From Bacteroidales bacterium UBA6397 (GTDB lineage Bacteria > Bacteroidota > Bacteroidia > Bacteroidales > UBA932), in contig DJQB01000031.1 of assembly GCA_002439875.1 (NCBI GenBank), forward strand, positions 1 to 33,255: DNA of 33,255 nucleotides, read 5' to 3'. The notes under the pieces are model-generated. The model did not search any database. It was not told the DNA's origin and saw only the letters and a program-made list of their open reading frames with translations. Below, one piece after another: positions 8,871-16,767 of the stretch; positions within the stretch are counted from its first letter, which is position 1; each line of letters starts with the position of its first letter. The position numbers and the translations under genes were made by a program.

Positions 8871-10454
8871 ATGCGACTGAGATTTTCAGCTATATTCCTT
8901 GCCGCATCGCTGCTTTTCTCATGCGGAGGTAAAGAAAACGAGACACCTGTCCCGGAACAGGAGGTCCCGGCAACTATGACTGTGACTCCGACAAGTTATG
9001 AGGCGCCTGTCGAGGGTGGAAGTTTCACGGTAAGCGTCACTGCTCCGGCAAGACCCACTGCCGTGGCCGGCCAGAACTGGGTGACGGTGACTGACGGGAC
9101 ATATTCAAAGTACAAGATTGACTATCCTGTCAAGGTGGCCGCCAACGAGACCTACGAGGCCCGCACCGCTGTTGTCACCATAAAGAGCGGATCGTTCTCG
9201 CAGGAGGTTTCGATCTCGCAGCCTGGTAAGGAGAAGCCGGTTGAGCCTGAGACTCCGACAGAGCCGGAAAAAGGAGATAACGACGCATGGAAAATGGCGG
9301 AGAGATTGGGCCTTGGGCTATGCATAGGCAATCAGATGGACGCTTCTGATGGCAAGACAGCGATTGAAGGCTATTGGACTAATGGCCAGAAACTGACTCA
9401 GGCCGTGTTCACAAGTCTGAAATCCAAGGGCTTTAAGTCCGTGCGGATTCCGATAACTTGGCTCGGCCACATCGGATCTGCTCCGGACTACAAGATTGAC
9501 GATCGTCTTGACAGGGTGGCCGAGCTTGTGGATTGGGCTGAACAGGCCGGTCTTAACACGATCATCAACATCCACCATGATGGCTCGATTGATTACAATG
9601 GCGGCACATCCTATACGACTCATTGGCTTAACATCCGTGGAGCTGCCGCAGACGCTGCCGTCAACACCCGGATCAAGGCCCAGATCAAGGCTGTCTGGAC
9701 CCAGATTGCCGAGAGGTTTAAGAACAAGGGTGATTTCCTGATCTTCGAGTCCTTCAACGAGATTCAGGACGGCCATTGGGGCTGGAGTGAGGACTATAAG
9801 AGCGCTGCGGGAAAGAAAAAGCAGAACGACATACTCAATGAGTGGAATCAAACGTTTGTGGATGCGGTGCGTGCCACGGGAGGCAACAACGACCAAAGGT
9901 GGCTGGGTGTGCCTGGTTATGCGGCTGATCCGACGATGACACTCAATGACGGCTTCAAACTCCCGGATGACCCTGCCAAGAAAGTGATGGTGAGCTTCCA
10001 CAACTACACTCCTTATGCGTTCTGCCAGACCGGTGAGGCGAATGATTGGGGGCACACAAGGCGTTCCAACCTGTCGGATTCAAACTATTCGGAGGACTTC
10101 CACAAAGAGATCTGCTACAAGTTCTACAAGACTTATGTTGAGAAGGGCGTGCCTGTCTATATGGGCGAGTTTGGCTGCACGAACAGGACCGATGGCACAG
10201 CGCGCAAGTTCCAGCTCTATTGGCTTGAATATGTCAGCAAATGCGCCAAGACCTACGGAATGAGCGGTTTCATCTGGGAGAACGGGGCTGTCGGCTCCAA
10301 CGGGGAGACCTACGGCCTCATCAACCACGAGACCGGTGAATATCTTGATGCCTCCTACAGCAGGCAGATCGTGGAGGCCTGCTCGAACGGCTTCTACAAG
10401 GAAGGCAACAGCTACACTCTGGAGTCAGTCTATAACAAGGCACCGAAATATTGA
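8871..10454 (+). CDS. BACON-GH5 endo-beta-1,4-glycanase lipoprotein
   Basis: The 527-residue lipoprotein (lipobox LFSC, Cys18) hydrolyses internal beta-1,4 links of a glucan, glucomannan or mannan. After the signal comes a BACON domain (about 35-122, MTVTPTSYEAPVEGGSF to VSISQPG). A Pro/Glu-rich linker (about 123-140) then leads to a GH5 catalytic domain (about 142-515). GH5 hallmarks are GFKSVRIPITW, INIHHDG, FESFNE (acid/base Glu near 297), VSFHNYTPYAF, and MGEFGC (nucleophile Glu near 433). The motifs resemble subfamily GH5_4 (endoglucanase/xyloglucanase-like) more than the GH5_7 mannanases; that is judged by eye. BACON domains are often glycan- or mucin-associated spacers. The gene is 2 nt from the GH26 gene, so the two enzymes are probably co-translated and attack the same polymer. 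Confidence 0.88.
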   Translation: MRLRFSAIFLAASLLFSCGGKENETPVPEQEVPATMTVTPTSYEAPVEGGSFTVSVTAPARPTAVAGQNWVTVTDGTYSKYKIDYPVKVAANETYEARTAVVTIKSGSFSQEVSISQPGKEKPVEPETPTEPEKGDNDAWKMAERLGLGLCIGNQMDASDGKTAIEGYWTNGQKLTQAVFTSLKSKGFKSVRIPITWLGHIGSAPDYKIDDRLDRVAELVDWAEQAGLNTIINIHHDGSIDYNGGTSYTTHWLNIRGAAADAAVNTRIKAQIKAVWTQIAERFKNKGDFLIFESFNEIQDGHWGWSEDYKSAAGKKKQNDILNEWNQTFVDAVRATGGNNDQRWLGVPGYAADPTMTLNDGFKLPDDPAKKVMVSFHNYTPYAFCQTGEANDWGHTRRSNLSDSNYSEDFHKEICYKFYKTYVEKGVPVYMGEFGCTNRTDGTARKFQLYWLEYVSKCAKTYGMSGFIWENGAVGSNGETYGLINHETGEYLDASYSRQIVEACSNGFYKEGNSYTLESVYNKAPKY

Positions 10455-10456
10455 TT

Positions 10457-11590
10457 ATGAAAAGAATACTCACAATGATTTCCGTGGCGGTTCTCGCCGC
10501 CGGTTGCGCCTCCGAAGCCGGGTGGCCACATCTTGACAAGGGCGCCAACGAATTGATGGCGACACTGAAGACGGTTTCGTCAGAAGGCCGGTTCATGTAC
10601 TTCCATCAGGATGACCTCGTCTATGGCCATTCGTGGAAGGTTGAGGATGCCCAGGATGACCCTCTTGACCGTTCGGATGTCAAGTCCGTCTGCGGACAGT
10701 TCCCGGCCGGAATCGGCTTTGACCTTGGCGGAATCGAGCTTGGGGACGAGGCGAATCTGGACAATGTCCCGTTCAGCCTTATACGCAGGGCTGCCGTTAC
10801 CCATTACAAGAGGGGAGGGGCTGTGACATTCTCATGGCATCCGCGCAATCCTCAGACGGGGGGCGACTCATGGGATGTCAGTTCGGATCATGCTGTGGCC
10901 GGAATCCTGAAGGGAGGAGTGAATCATGAATTGTTCATGGAATGGCTTTCAAAGGTCGCTGATTTCCTCGGTTCGCTTAAAGATTCCAAGGGCGCTCCGG
11001 TCCCTGTCATATTCAGACCTTGGCATGAGAATCTCGGGAACTGGTTCTGGTGGGGTGCGTCTTGTTGCTCCGAAGAGCAGTACAAGGCGCTTTTCGGCAT
11101 GACCCATGAATATCTTGCCGGGACACGTGGGCTTAAGAATCTGATCTGGGCATATTCCCCGAATTCGAACCTCACCGGGGAGAGCTTTTACAGCCGCTAT
11201 CCTGGTGACGGATTGGTGGACATCATAGGAGTGGATCACTATGATTATGCGGTTAGGGATTCCACAAAGACTGACATGGAGCGGATAGCGGAAGCGAACG
11301 AGTATTTCGCAAAGGTCCTTCGCTCTGACATGAAACTGCTGTCCGGTATCGCGGCGTCCCACGGGAAGTTGCTGGCCCTCAGCGAGACGGGTTTCGAATC
11401 CATTCCAGACCCGAGGTGGTGGACCGATGTCCTGCTGGAGAATCTTAAGGATGCCCCTGTGTGCTATGTGCTGACTTGGAGGAACGCCTGGGACAAGCCA
11501 GAGCATTATTTCGCTCCATTTGAAGGATCCTCCGACGCGGAGAATTTCAAAGAGTTCTGCGGAAGTGACCGAACAATATTCATAAAATAG
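10457..11590 (+). CDS. GH26 endo-beta-1,4-mannanase lipoprotein
   Basis: GH26 enzymes cut beta-1,4-mannan and glucomannan with retention. The 377-residue protein has a lipoprotein signal (LAAGC, Cys17). GH26 signatures are clear: MYFHQDDLVYGHSW, the substrate-site strand VTFSWHPRNP, FRPWHENLGNWFWWG (acid/base Glu near 191) and LALSETG (nucleophile Glu near 310), then YVLTWRNAW. Length fits a single catalytic domain without a binding module. An in-frame TTG at 10451 overlaps the GH5 stop, but the ATG at 10457 gives a better signal peptide. The residues after the Cys (ASEAG) are less acidic than in the surface lipoproteins of this locus, so a periplasmic location, finishing imported oligosaccharides, is possible. 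Confidence 0.93.
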   Translation: MKRILTMISVAVLAAGCASEAGWPHLDKGANELMATLKTVSSEGRFMYFHQDDLVYGHSWKVEDAQDDPLDRSDVKSVCGQFPAGIGFDLGGIELGDEANLDNVPFSLIRRAAVTHYKRGGAVTFSWHPRNPQTGGDSWDVSSDHAVAGILKGGVNHELFMEWLSKVADFLGSLKDSKGAPVPVIFRPWHENLGNWFWWGASCCSEEQYKALFGMTHEYLAGTRGLKNLIWAYSPNSNLTGESFYSRYPGDGLVDIIGVDHYDYAVRDSTKTDMERIAEANEYFAKVLRSDMKLLSGIAASHGKLLALSETGFESIPDPRWWTDVLLENLKDAPVCYVLTWRNAWDKPEHYFAPFEGSSDAENFKEFCGSDRTIFIK

Positions 11591-11591
11591 C

Positions 11592-11617
11592 TGGCGTTTG
11601 TCCGCCAAGTATTTTTT
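11592..11617 (+). terminator. Short hairpin with T-run between GH26 and GH130 genes
   Basis: TGGCG (11592-11596) pairs with CGCCA (11603-11607), and a six-T run follows at 11612-11617. The stem is only 5 bp, so it is at best a weak terminator or attenuator. It separates the secreted enzymes from the cytoplasmic part of the locus. Confidence 0.35.
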
Positions 11618-11650
11618 AGTTTAAAGTTTTGATCAAGATAATATTAAGAG

Positions 11651-12811
11651 ATGGTTTTTGAAGAAAGGCTGAAGTGGCTGGAAGCCGAGCATGAGAAGTT
11701 GGTTTCGCTTAAGAACGAACCTGTTTATGTGAATGGTGTTTATGAGCGGTACAAGAATCCGGTACTTACCGGGAACCACGCCCCTTTGTTTTGGAGGTAC
11801 GACCTAAATCCGGTCACGAATCCGTATTTGGAGGAGAGATTCGGGATCCACGCCACGTTCAACTCGGGAGCCATAAAGTGGAATGGAAAGTACGTTCTTG
11901 CGGTCCGTGTCGAGGGTGCGGACAGAAAGTCGTTTTTCGCGATCGCAGAGAGTCCGAACGGAGTTGATAACTTTCGTTTTTGGGACAGACCGATCTCAAT
12001 GCCTGAATATGGCGAGCCGGCCACCAATGTCTACGACATGAGGCTCACCGCCCACGAGGACGGCTGGATCTACGGGCTGTTCTGTGTGGAACGGAAGGAT
12101 CCTTCAGCTCCGGCGGGAGACTTATCCTCGGCTGTGGCCTGCGCGGGAATCGCAAGGACAAAGGACTTGATTCATTGGGACAGGCTTCCAGACCTCAAAT
12201 CTGACTCCCAGCAGAGGAATGTCGTGCTTCATCCTGAGTTTGTGGACGGGAAATATGCCCTTTACACAAGGCCACAGGACGGTTTCATCGACGCCGGCAA
12301 CGGTGGCGGAATCGGCTGGGCTCTTGTGGATGACATCATGAACGCAGAGGTCAAGGATGAGAAGATCATCAATCTGCGCCACTATCACACGATTAAGGAA
12401 CTCAAGAACGGTGAGGGCCCTTCTCCTATCCGGACACCGAAAGGATGGCTGCATCTGGCGCATGGAGTAAGAGGCTGTGCTTCAGGACTTCGCTACGTCC
12501 TTTACCTGTACATGACATCTTTGGAGGATCCTTCGAAGGTGATCGCTGAGCCAGCGGGGTTCTTTATGGCTCCTCAGGGTGAGGAATATGTCGGTGATGT
12601 GATGAACGTCCTGTTCACAAACGGTTGGATCACTGACGAGGACGGGAAGGTCTTCATCTACTACGCTTCATGTGACACAAGGATGCATGTGGCCACCTCC
12701 ACGGTTGACAGGTTGGTGGACTACTGCTTCGGCACTGAGCCTGACGGTTTCTGCACAGGTGAATCCGTGCGCACACTCAACAGATTGATTGACAAGAATC
12801 TTAAAGCATAA
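11651..12811 (+). CDS. GH130 beta-1,4-mannosylglucose phosphorylase (GH130_1-like)
   Basis: The family splits 4-O-beta-D-mannosyl-D-glucose with inorganic phosphate into alpha-mannose 1-phosphate and glucose, saving one ATP per disaccharide. The 386-residue product has no signal peptide, as expected for a cytoplasmic enzyme, and its length matches known mannosylglucose phosphorylases of about 390 residues. Family motifs include NPVLTGNHAPLFWRYD, RVEGADRKSFFAIAESPNG, NVYDMRLTAHEDGWIYG (the catalytic Asp is expected near 129), and GEGPSPIRTPKGWLHLAHGV. It lies 60 nt after the GH26 gene and 6 nt before the transporter. A mannan-oligosaccharide phosphorylase (GH130_2) is the main alternative, but the motifs favour GH130_1. 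Confidence 0.92.
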   Translation: MVFEERLKWLEAEHEKLVSLKNEPVYVNGVYERYKNPVLTGNHAPLFWRYDLNPVTNPYLEERFGIHATFNSGAIKWNGKYVLAVRVEGADRKSFFAIAESPNGVDNFRFWDRPISMPEYGEPATNVYDMRLTAHEDGWIYGLFCVERKDPSAPAGDLSSAVACAGIARTKDLIHWDRLPDLKSDSQQRNVVLHPEFVDGKYALYTRPQDGFIDAGNGGGIGWALVDDIMNAEVKDEKIINLRHYHTIKELKNGEGPSPIRTPKGWLHLAHGVRGCASGLRYVLYLYMTSLEDPSKVIAEPAGFFMAPQGEEYVGDVMNVLFTNGWITDEDGKVFIYYASCDTRMHVATSTVDRLVDYCFGTEPDGFCTGESVRTLNRLIDKNLKA

Positions 12812-12817
12812 TATTAA

Positions 12818-14341
12818 ATGGAAAAGATAAGGACAAGCTTCGCGGAAAAAATCGGCTATGGCTTTGGAGACATGTCTTCCTCAATGTTCTGGAAGATATT
12901 CTCCTACTACCTTCCATTCTTCTACAGCAACATATTCGGGCTCACTCTTGATCAGGTCGCCCTGCTTCTGGTCGTCACCAGAATCTGGGACGCTGTGAGT
13001 GATCCTGTCATGGGAGTGTTGGCTGACCGGACCACAACAAAGTGGGGAAAATACCGCCCTTATCTTCTCCTGATGGCCATTCCGTTCGCATTGAGCGGAA
13101 TATTCCTGTTCTCCACCCCGGCCGCGTCCCCGACCGTCAAACTTGTCTGGGCTTACCTCACCTACATCATGATGATGACCGTCTATACCGGCATCAACGT
13201 GCCTTATGGAGCCATGCTGGGAGTGATGACGGACAATTCTGACACCAAGACGGTGCTGAGCTCGTTCAGAATGTTCTTCGCTTATGGAGGCAGTTTTCTG
13301 GCCTTGTTCTGTTGGGAGCCGCTGTGCAGGCTTCTCGGTGGCTACGATGCTCCCTCCGGCTGGAGGAACGCTATGATAGTAGTCTCCGCTTTCTGTCTCA
13401 TCTTGTTCCTGCTTTGCTTCATGATGACGAAAGAGAAATTGCGCACGGTCAGCAAGGTGTCGGTGGGCAGTGACCTGAAATCGCTTTTACGCAACGCTCC
13501 GTGGTGGATTCTCATCGGAGCCGCGCTCTGTTCTAACCTCTTCAATACAGTCAGGGGCAGCACGGTGGCGTACTTCTTCAACGATGTCATCGGGCAGGAT
13601 GTGCGCCTGAACCTCGGATCATGGAGTTTTTTGTTCTACGCCGGCCTGTTCCTGTCCATAGGAGAGGTCTGCAATATGGTGGGAGTGGCCCTTGCCGTCC
13701 CTCTTTCCGAAAAACTCGGCAAGAAAAGCACGTACATGCTGTCATTCGCTGCCTTGATCTTATTCAGTGCCTTGTTCTTCTATATCCCTATAAGTCAGGG
13801 CGGCTACTATTGGATGCTGATCCTTCAGATTGTGATAAGTGTGCTCACGGGTGTGATCTCGCCATTGGTCTGGAGCATGTATGCTGATGTCAGCGATTTC
13901 GCTGAGAACCGTGACGGGACAGCCTCGACCGGCCTGATATTCTCTTCAGCATCCATGGCCCAGAAATTCGGTGGCGCCTTCGGCGGTTTCGCTGTGATGT
14001 GGCTCCTTAAGGCGTTTGACTACAACACCACTCCGGGAGCTGTTCAGACCCCTGAGGCGATTAACGGCCTGTGGCTGTTGATGAGCTGGATCCCGGCAAT
14101 CGTGGCCGGGCTTGCGGTTGTCGTGATATTCTTCTATCCTTTGACGAGGAGCAGAATGATTGATATTCAAGATGAACTGGCAATCAAGCGTGCCAAGGAT
14201 CTGGGCAACAAGACTGAGGCTTCAGAAGAGATGGAGACGTCTTCACGAATGTGGAGTGGACTCCCTAAGGTTATGCGTCGGGTGATGGCCGTTCTTGCCG
14301 TCATTCTTGCGCTCGAACTAATATTCATTATTCTGAAATAA
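12818..14341 (+). CDS. GPH/MelB-family sugar:cation symporter
   Basis: This inner-membrane MFS transporter probably brings disaccharides from the periplasm to the GH130 and GH94 phosphorylases that flank it. The 507-residue protein starts KIGYGFGDMSSSMFW, typical of the GPH family. It carries the loop signatures DAVSDPVMGVLADRT and KWGKYRPYLL and shows about twelve hydrophobic helices up to about residue 450. A charged tail (about 450-483, with EASEEMETSS) follows, and then an unexpected extra hydrophobic helix at about 484-507 (MAVLAVILALELIFII). The cation and sugar cannot be told from sequence; cellobiose, mannobiose or mannosylglucose fit the context. It is tightly linked to both neighbours, with gaps of 6 and 14 nt. 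Confidence 0.92.
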   Translation: MEKIRTSFAEKIGYGFGDMSSSMFWKIFSYYLPFFYSNIFGLTLDQVALLLVVTRIWDAVSDPVMGVLADRTTTKWGKYRPYLLLMAIPFALSGIFLFSTPAASPTVKLVWAYLTYIMMMTVYTGINVPYGAMLGVMTDNSDTKTVLSSFRMFFAYGGSFLALFCWEPLCRLLGGYDAPSGWRNAMIVVSAFCLILFLLCFMMTKEKLRTVSKVSVGSDLKSLLRNAPWWILIGAALCSNLFNTVRGSTVAYFFNDVIGQDVRLNLGSWSFLFYAGLFLSIGEVCNMVGVALAVPLSEKLGKKSTYMLSFAALILFSALFFYIPISQGGYYWMLILQIVISVLTGVISPLVWSMYADVSDFAENRDGTASTGLIFSSASMAQKFGGAFGGFAVMWLLKAFDYNTTPGAVQTPEAINGLWLLMSWIPAIVAGLAVVVIFFYPLTRSRMIDIQDELAIKRAKDLGNKTEASEEMETSSRMWSGLPKVMRRVMAVLAVILALELIFIILK

Positions 14342-14355
14342 AGGAATATTCTGAA

Positions 14356-16764
14356 ATGATGGAATACGGTCATTTTGACGATTCTGCCAGAGAGTTCGTG
14401 ATTACTGATCCCGCCACTCCATGGCCTTGGATTAATTATCTCGGAACCGAGAATTTCTTTTCGTTGATTTCGGGGACTGCGGGAGGATATTCATTCTACC
14501 GTGACGCCAAGTTCCGCCGCCTGACCCGCTACCGCTACAACGGAGTGCCAACGGACGCGGGAGGAAGGTATTTCTACATAGGTGACGGAGGCTGCGTCTG
14601 GAGTCCGGGCTGGAAACCGTGCAAGACTCCGCTGGATTTCTACGAGTGCCGTCACGGGATGGGGTACTCGCGCATTACAGGGGAAAAGAATGGCTTCAGG
14701 GTGAGCGAGTTGTTCTTTGTGCCATTTGGTTATGACTGTGAGATTCAGAAAATCACGCTGGAGAACCGAGGTAAAGTCTCAAAGACGTTCAAGGTTTGGT
14801 CCTTCGTGGAGTGGTGCCTTTGGAACGCAGAGACCGACATGGAGAATTTCCAGCGGAATCTCTCGACCGGAGAGGTGGAGGTAGAGGGAAGTGTCATCTA
14901 TCACAAGACCGAGTACCGGGAGCGCCGTGACCATTATGCATTTTACGGAGTCAACGCCCGCATTGACGGTTTCGACACGGACAGGGACGCGTTCATCGGG
15001 ATGTACAACGGCTTCGACAGCCCTCAAAACGTGATGGCCGGAAAGTCTTCGCAGTCCATCGCCCATGGCTGGAGTCCTGTGGCCTCGCACTGTCTAGAGC
15101 TCACGCTTGGTCCGGGCGAGTCCAAAGAACTTGTCTTCGCGCTTGGCTATGCAGAGAATCCGTCCGGCTCTAAGTTCGTGAAACCTACCGGCTACGAGTT
15201 GAATTCGGGTTCGGGAGTGATCAACAAGGAAGTGGCCAGAAAGGTGATGGCAGCGTTCGACACCCCGGAGAAAGTTGATGAGGCTTTCGGAGCGTTGAGG
15301 CGCTACTGGGATGGTCTTCTAAGCAAGTTCTCTCTTGTTTCCGATGTGCCGGAGCTTGACAGGATGGTCAACATCTGGAATCAGTACCAGTGCATGGTCA
15401 CGTTCCTTATGAGCCGCAGCGCCAGTTACTTTGAAAGCGGAATAGGTCGCGGGATGGGATTCCGGGATTCCAACCAGGATCTTCTCGGAATAGTCCACCA
15501 GATTCCGGACCGGGCGCGTCAGAGAATCCTCGACATAGCGGCTACCCAGTTTCCGGACGGCAGCTGCTATCACCAGTACCAGCCGCTCACAAAGCGCGGC
15601 AACGACGGCATCGGTGGAGGGTTCAACGATGACCCTCTCTGGCTGATTGTGGGCGTGGATGCCTACCTGCGCGAGACCGGAGACTTCACGATTCTTGATG
15701 AATATGTCCAATTCAATAATGTCCCCGGCAGCGAAAAGACTCTCCTTGAGCATCTTGCGATTAGTTTTGAATATGTTTGTGGACATCCCGGCCCTCACGG
15801 CCTGCCCCTCATCGGACGGGCGGACTGGAATGACTGCCTGAATCTGAACTGCTTTTCCACAGATCCGGACGAGTCGTTCCAGACCACGGAGAACAAGACC
15901 GAGGGCAGCAAGGCTGAGTCCGTGATGATAGCTGGGCTGTTTGTCTTTGCGGGAACCCGCTACGCTGAGCTTCTTGACCACTTGGGCAAGGATTCTTCGG
16001 CTGTTCGTAAGGCTGTGACAGGCATGTCCGAGGCCATCAAGGAATATGGCTGGGACGGGGACTGGTTCCTTCGGGCCTACGATTTCTTCGGTCGGAAGGT
16101 CGGGTCGAAGGACTGCGAGGAAGGCAGGATATTCATAGAAAGCCAAGGTTGGTGCTCCATGGCGCGTGTGGGTGTGGAAGATGGCTTCTGCGACAAGGCT
16201 TTGGATTCTGTGAAGGAGCGTCTGGAATGCCCTCACGGCATCGTGCTCAACAACCCGGCGTTCAGCAGGTACTATCCTGAATATGGTGAAATCTCCTCAT
16301 ACCCTGAAGGCTACAAGGAAAACGCAGGCGTGTTCTGCCACAACAATGCTTGGATCATCATCGCCGAGGCCATGGCCGGAAGGTCAGAGGACGCTTGGAG
16401 ACACTATTGTCAGATAGCTCCGGCATTCATCAAAGACCAGGCTCTTCACAAGGTGGAGCCTTACGTCTATTGTCAGATGGTGGCCGGAAAGGACGCCGCG
16501 CGTCCGGGTGAAGGCAAGAACAGCTGGCTGACCGGCACCGCTGCATGGAACTGGAACGCTGTCTCTGAACATCTTCTCGGAGTGAAGCCTTGTTTTGGCG
16601 GCCTTCTGATTGAGCCTTGTCTGCCGGCGTCCATCCACGAATATAAGATTCACAGGGTTTTCCGTGACGCTGTCTATGACATCACGATCCGTTATTCCGC
16701 CACGGGGAAATCCCGTTTTATTCCATATTCACCGGGACATCATGAACTTACTTTGGATTTGTAG
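14356..16764 (+). CDS. GH94 cellobiose phosphorylase
   Basis: The enzyme splits cellobiose with phosphate into alpha-glucose 1-phosphate and glucose. The 802-residue protein lacks a signal peptide and matches the length of cellobiose phosphorylases of about 810-820 residues. Its N-terminus is nearly diagnostic: YGHFDD.REFVIT, PWPWINYLG, GGYSFYRDA and RRLTRYRYN. It also has GRGMGFRDSNQDLLG in the (alpha/alpha)6 barrel and the catalytic-acid segment RADWNDCLN, with Asp near 493, matching Asp490 of the Cellvibrio (Cellulomonas) gilvus enzyme. The start could be the ATG at 14356 or 14359; the family usually begins with one Met just before xYGHF. In this locus it would consume the Glc-beta-1,4-Glc units of glucomannan or beta-glucan. 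Cellodextrin phosphorylase is less likely because of length. Confidence 0.94.
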   Translation: MMEYGHFDDSAREFVITDPATPWPWINYLGTENFFSLISGTAGGYSFYRDAKFRRLTRYRYNGVPTDAGGRYFYIGDGGCVWSPGWKPCKTPLDFYECRHGMGYSRITGEKNGFRVSELFFVPFGYDCEIQKITLENRGKVSKTFKVWSFVEWCLWNAETDMENFQRNLSTGEVEVEGSVIYHKTEYRERRDHYAFYGVNARIDGFDTDRDAFIGMYNGFDSPQNVMAGKSSQSIAHGWSPVASHCLELTLGPGESKELVFALGYAENPSGSKFVKPTGYELNSGSGVINKEVARKVMAAFDTPEKVDEAFGALRRYWDGLLSKFSLVSDVPELDRMVNIWNQYQCMVTFLMSRSASYFESGIGRGMGFRDSNQDLLGIVHQIPDRARQRILDIAATQFPDGSCYHQYQPLTKRGNDGIGGGFNDDPLWLIVGVDAYLRETGDFTILDEYVQFNNVPGSEKTLLEHLAISFEYVCGHPGPHGLPLIGRADWNDCLNLNCFSTDPDESFQTTENKTEGSKAESVMIAGLFVFAGTRYAELLDHLGKDSSAVRKAVTGMSEAIKEYGWDGDWFLRAYDFFGRKVGSKDCEEGRIFIESQGWCSMARVGVEDGFCDKALDSVKERLECPHGIVLNNPAFSRYYPEYGEISSYPEGYKENAGVFCHNNAWIIIAEAMAGRSEDAWRHYCQIAPAFIKDQALHKVEPYVYCQMVAGKDAARPGEGKNSWLTGTAAWNWNAVSEHLLGVKPCFGGLLIEPCLPASIHEYKIHRVFRDAVYDITIRYSATGKSRFIPYSPGHHELTLDL

Positions 16765-16767
16765 ATT

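Noticed and set aside
9318..10055. 245-codon - strand frame inside the GH5 gene
   Set aside because: It covers the conserved catalytic region of GH5 on the other strand and has no recognisable domain.
10451..10456. TTG start for the GH26 gene
   Set aside because: It overlaps the GH5 stop and adds only two residues; the ATG at 10457 starts a normal lipoprotein signal.
11618..11650. Promoter before the GH130 gene
   Set aside because: A TTTG at 11597-11600 and a TTTTG at 11627-11631 are present, but the TA of the -7 element is misplaced, so I do not call it.
15319..16236. 305-codon - strand frame inside the GH94 gene
   Set aside because: It is antisense to the catalytic barrel of a certain cellobiose phosphorylase; no motif or start signal.
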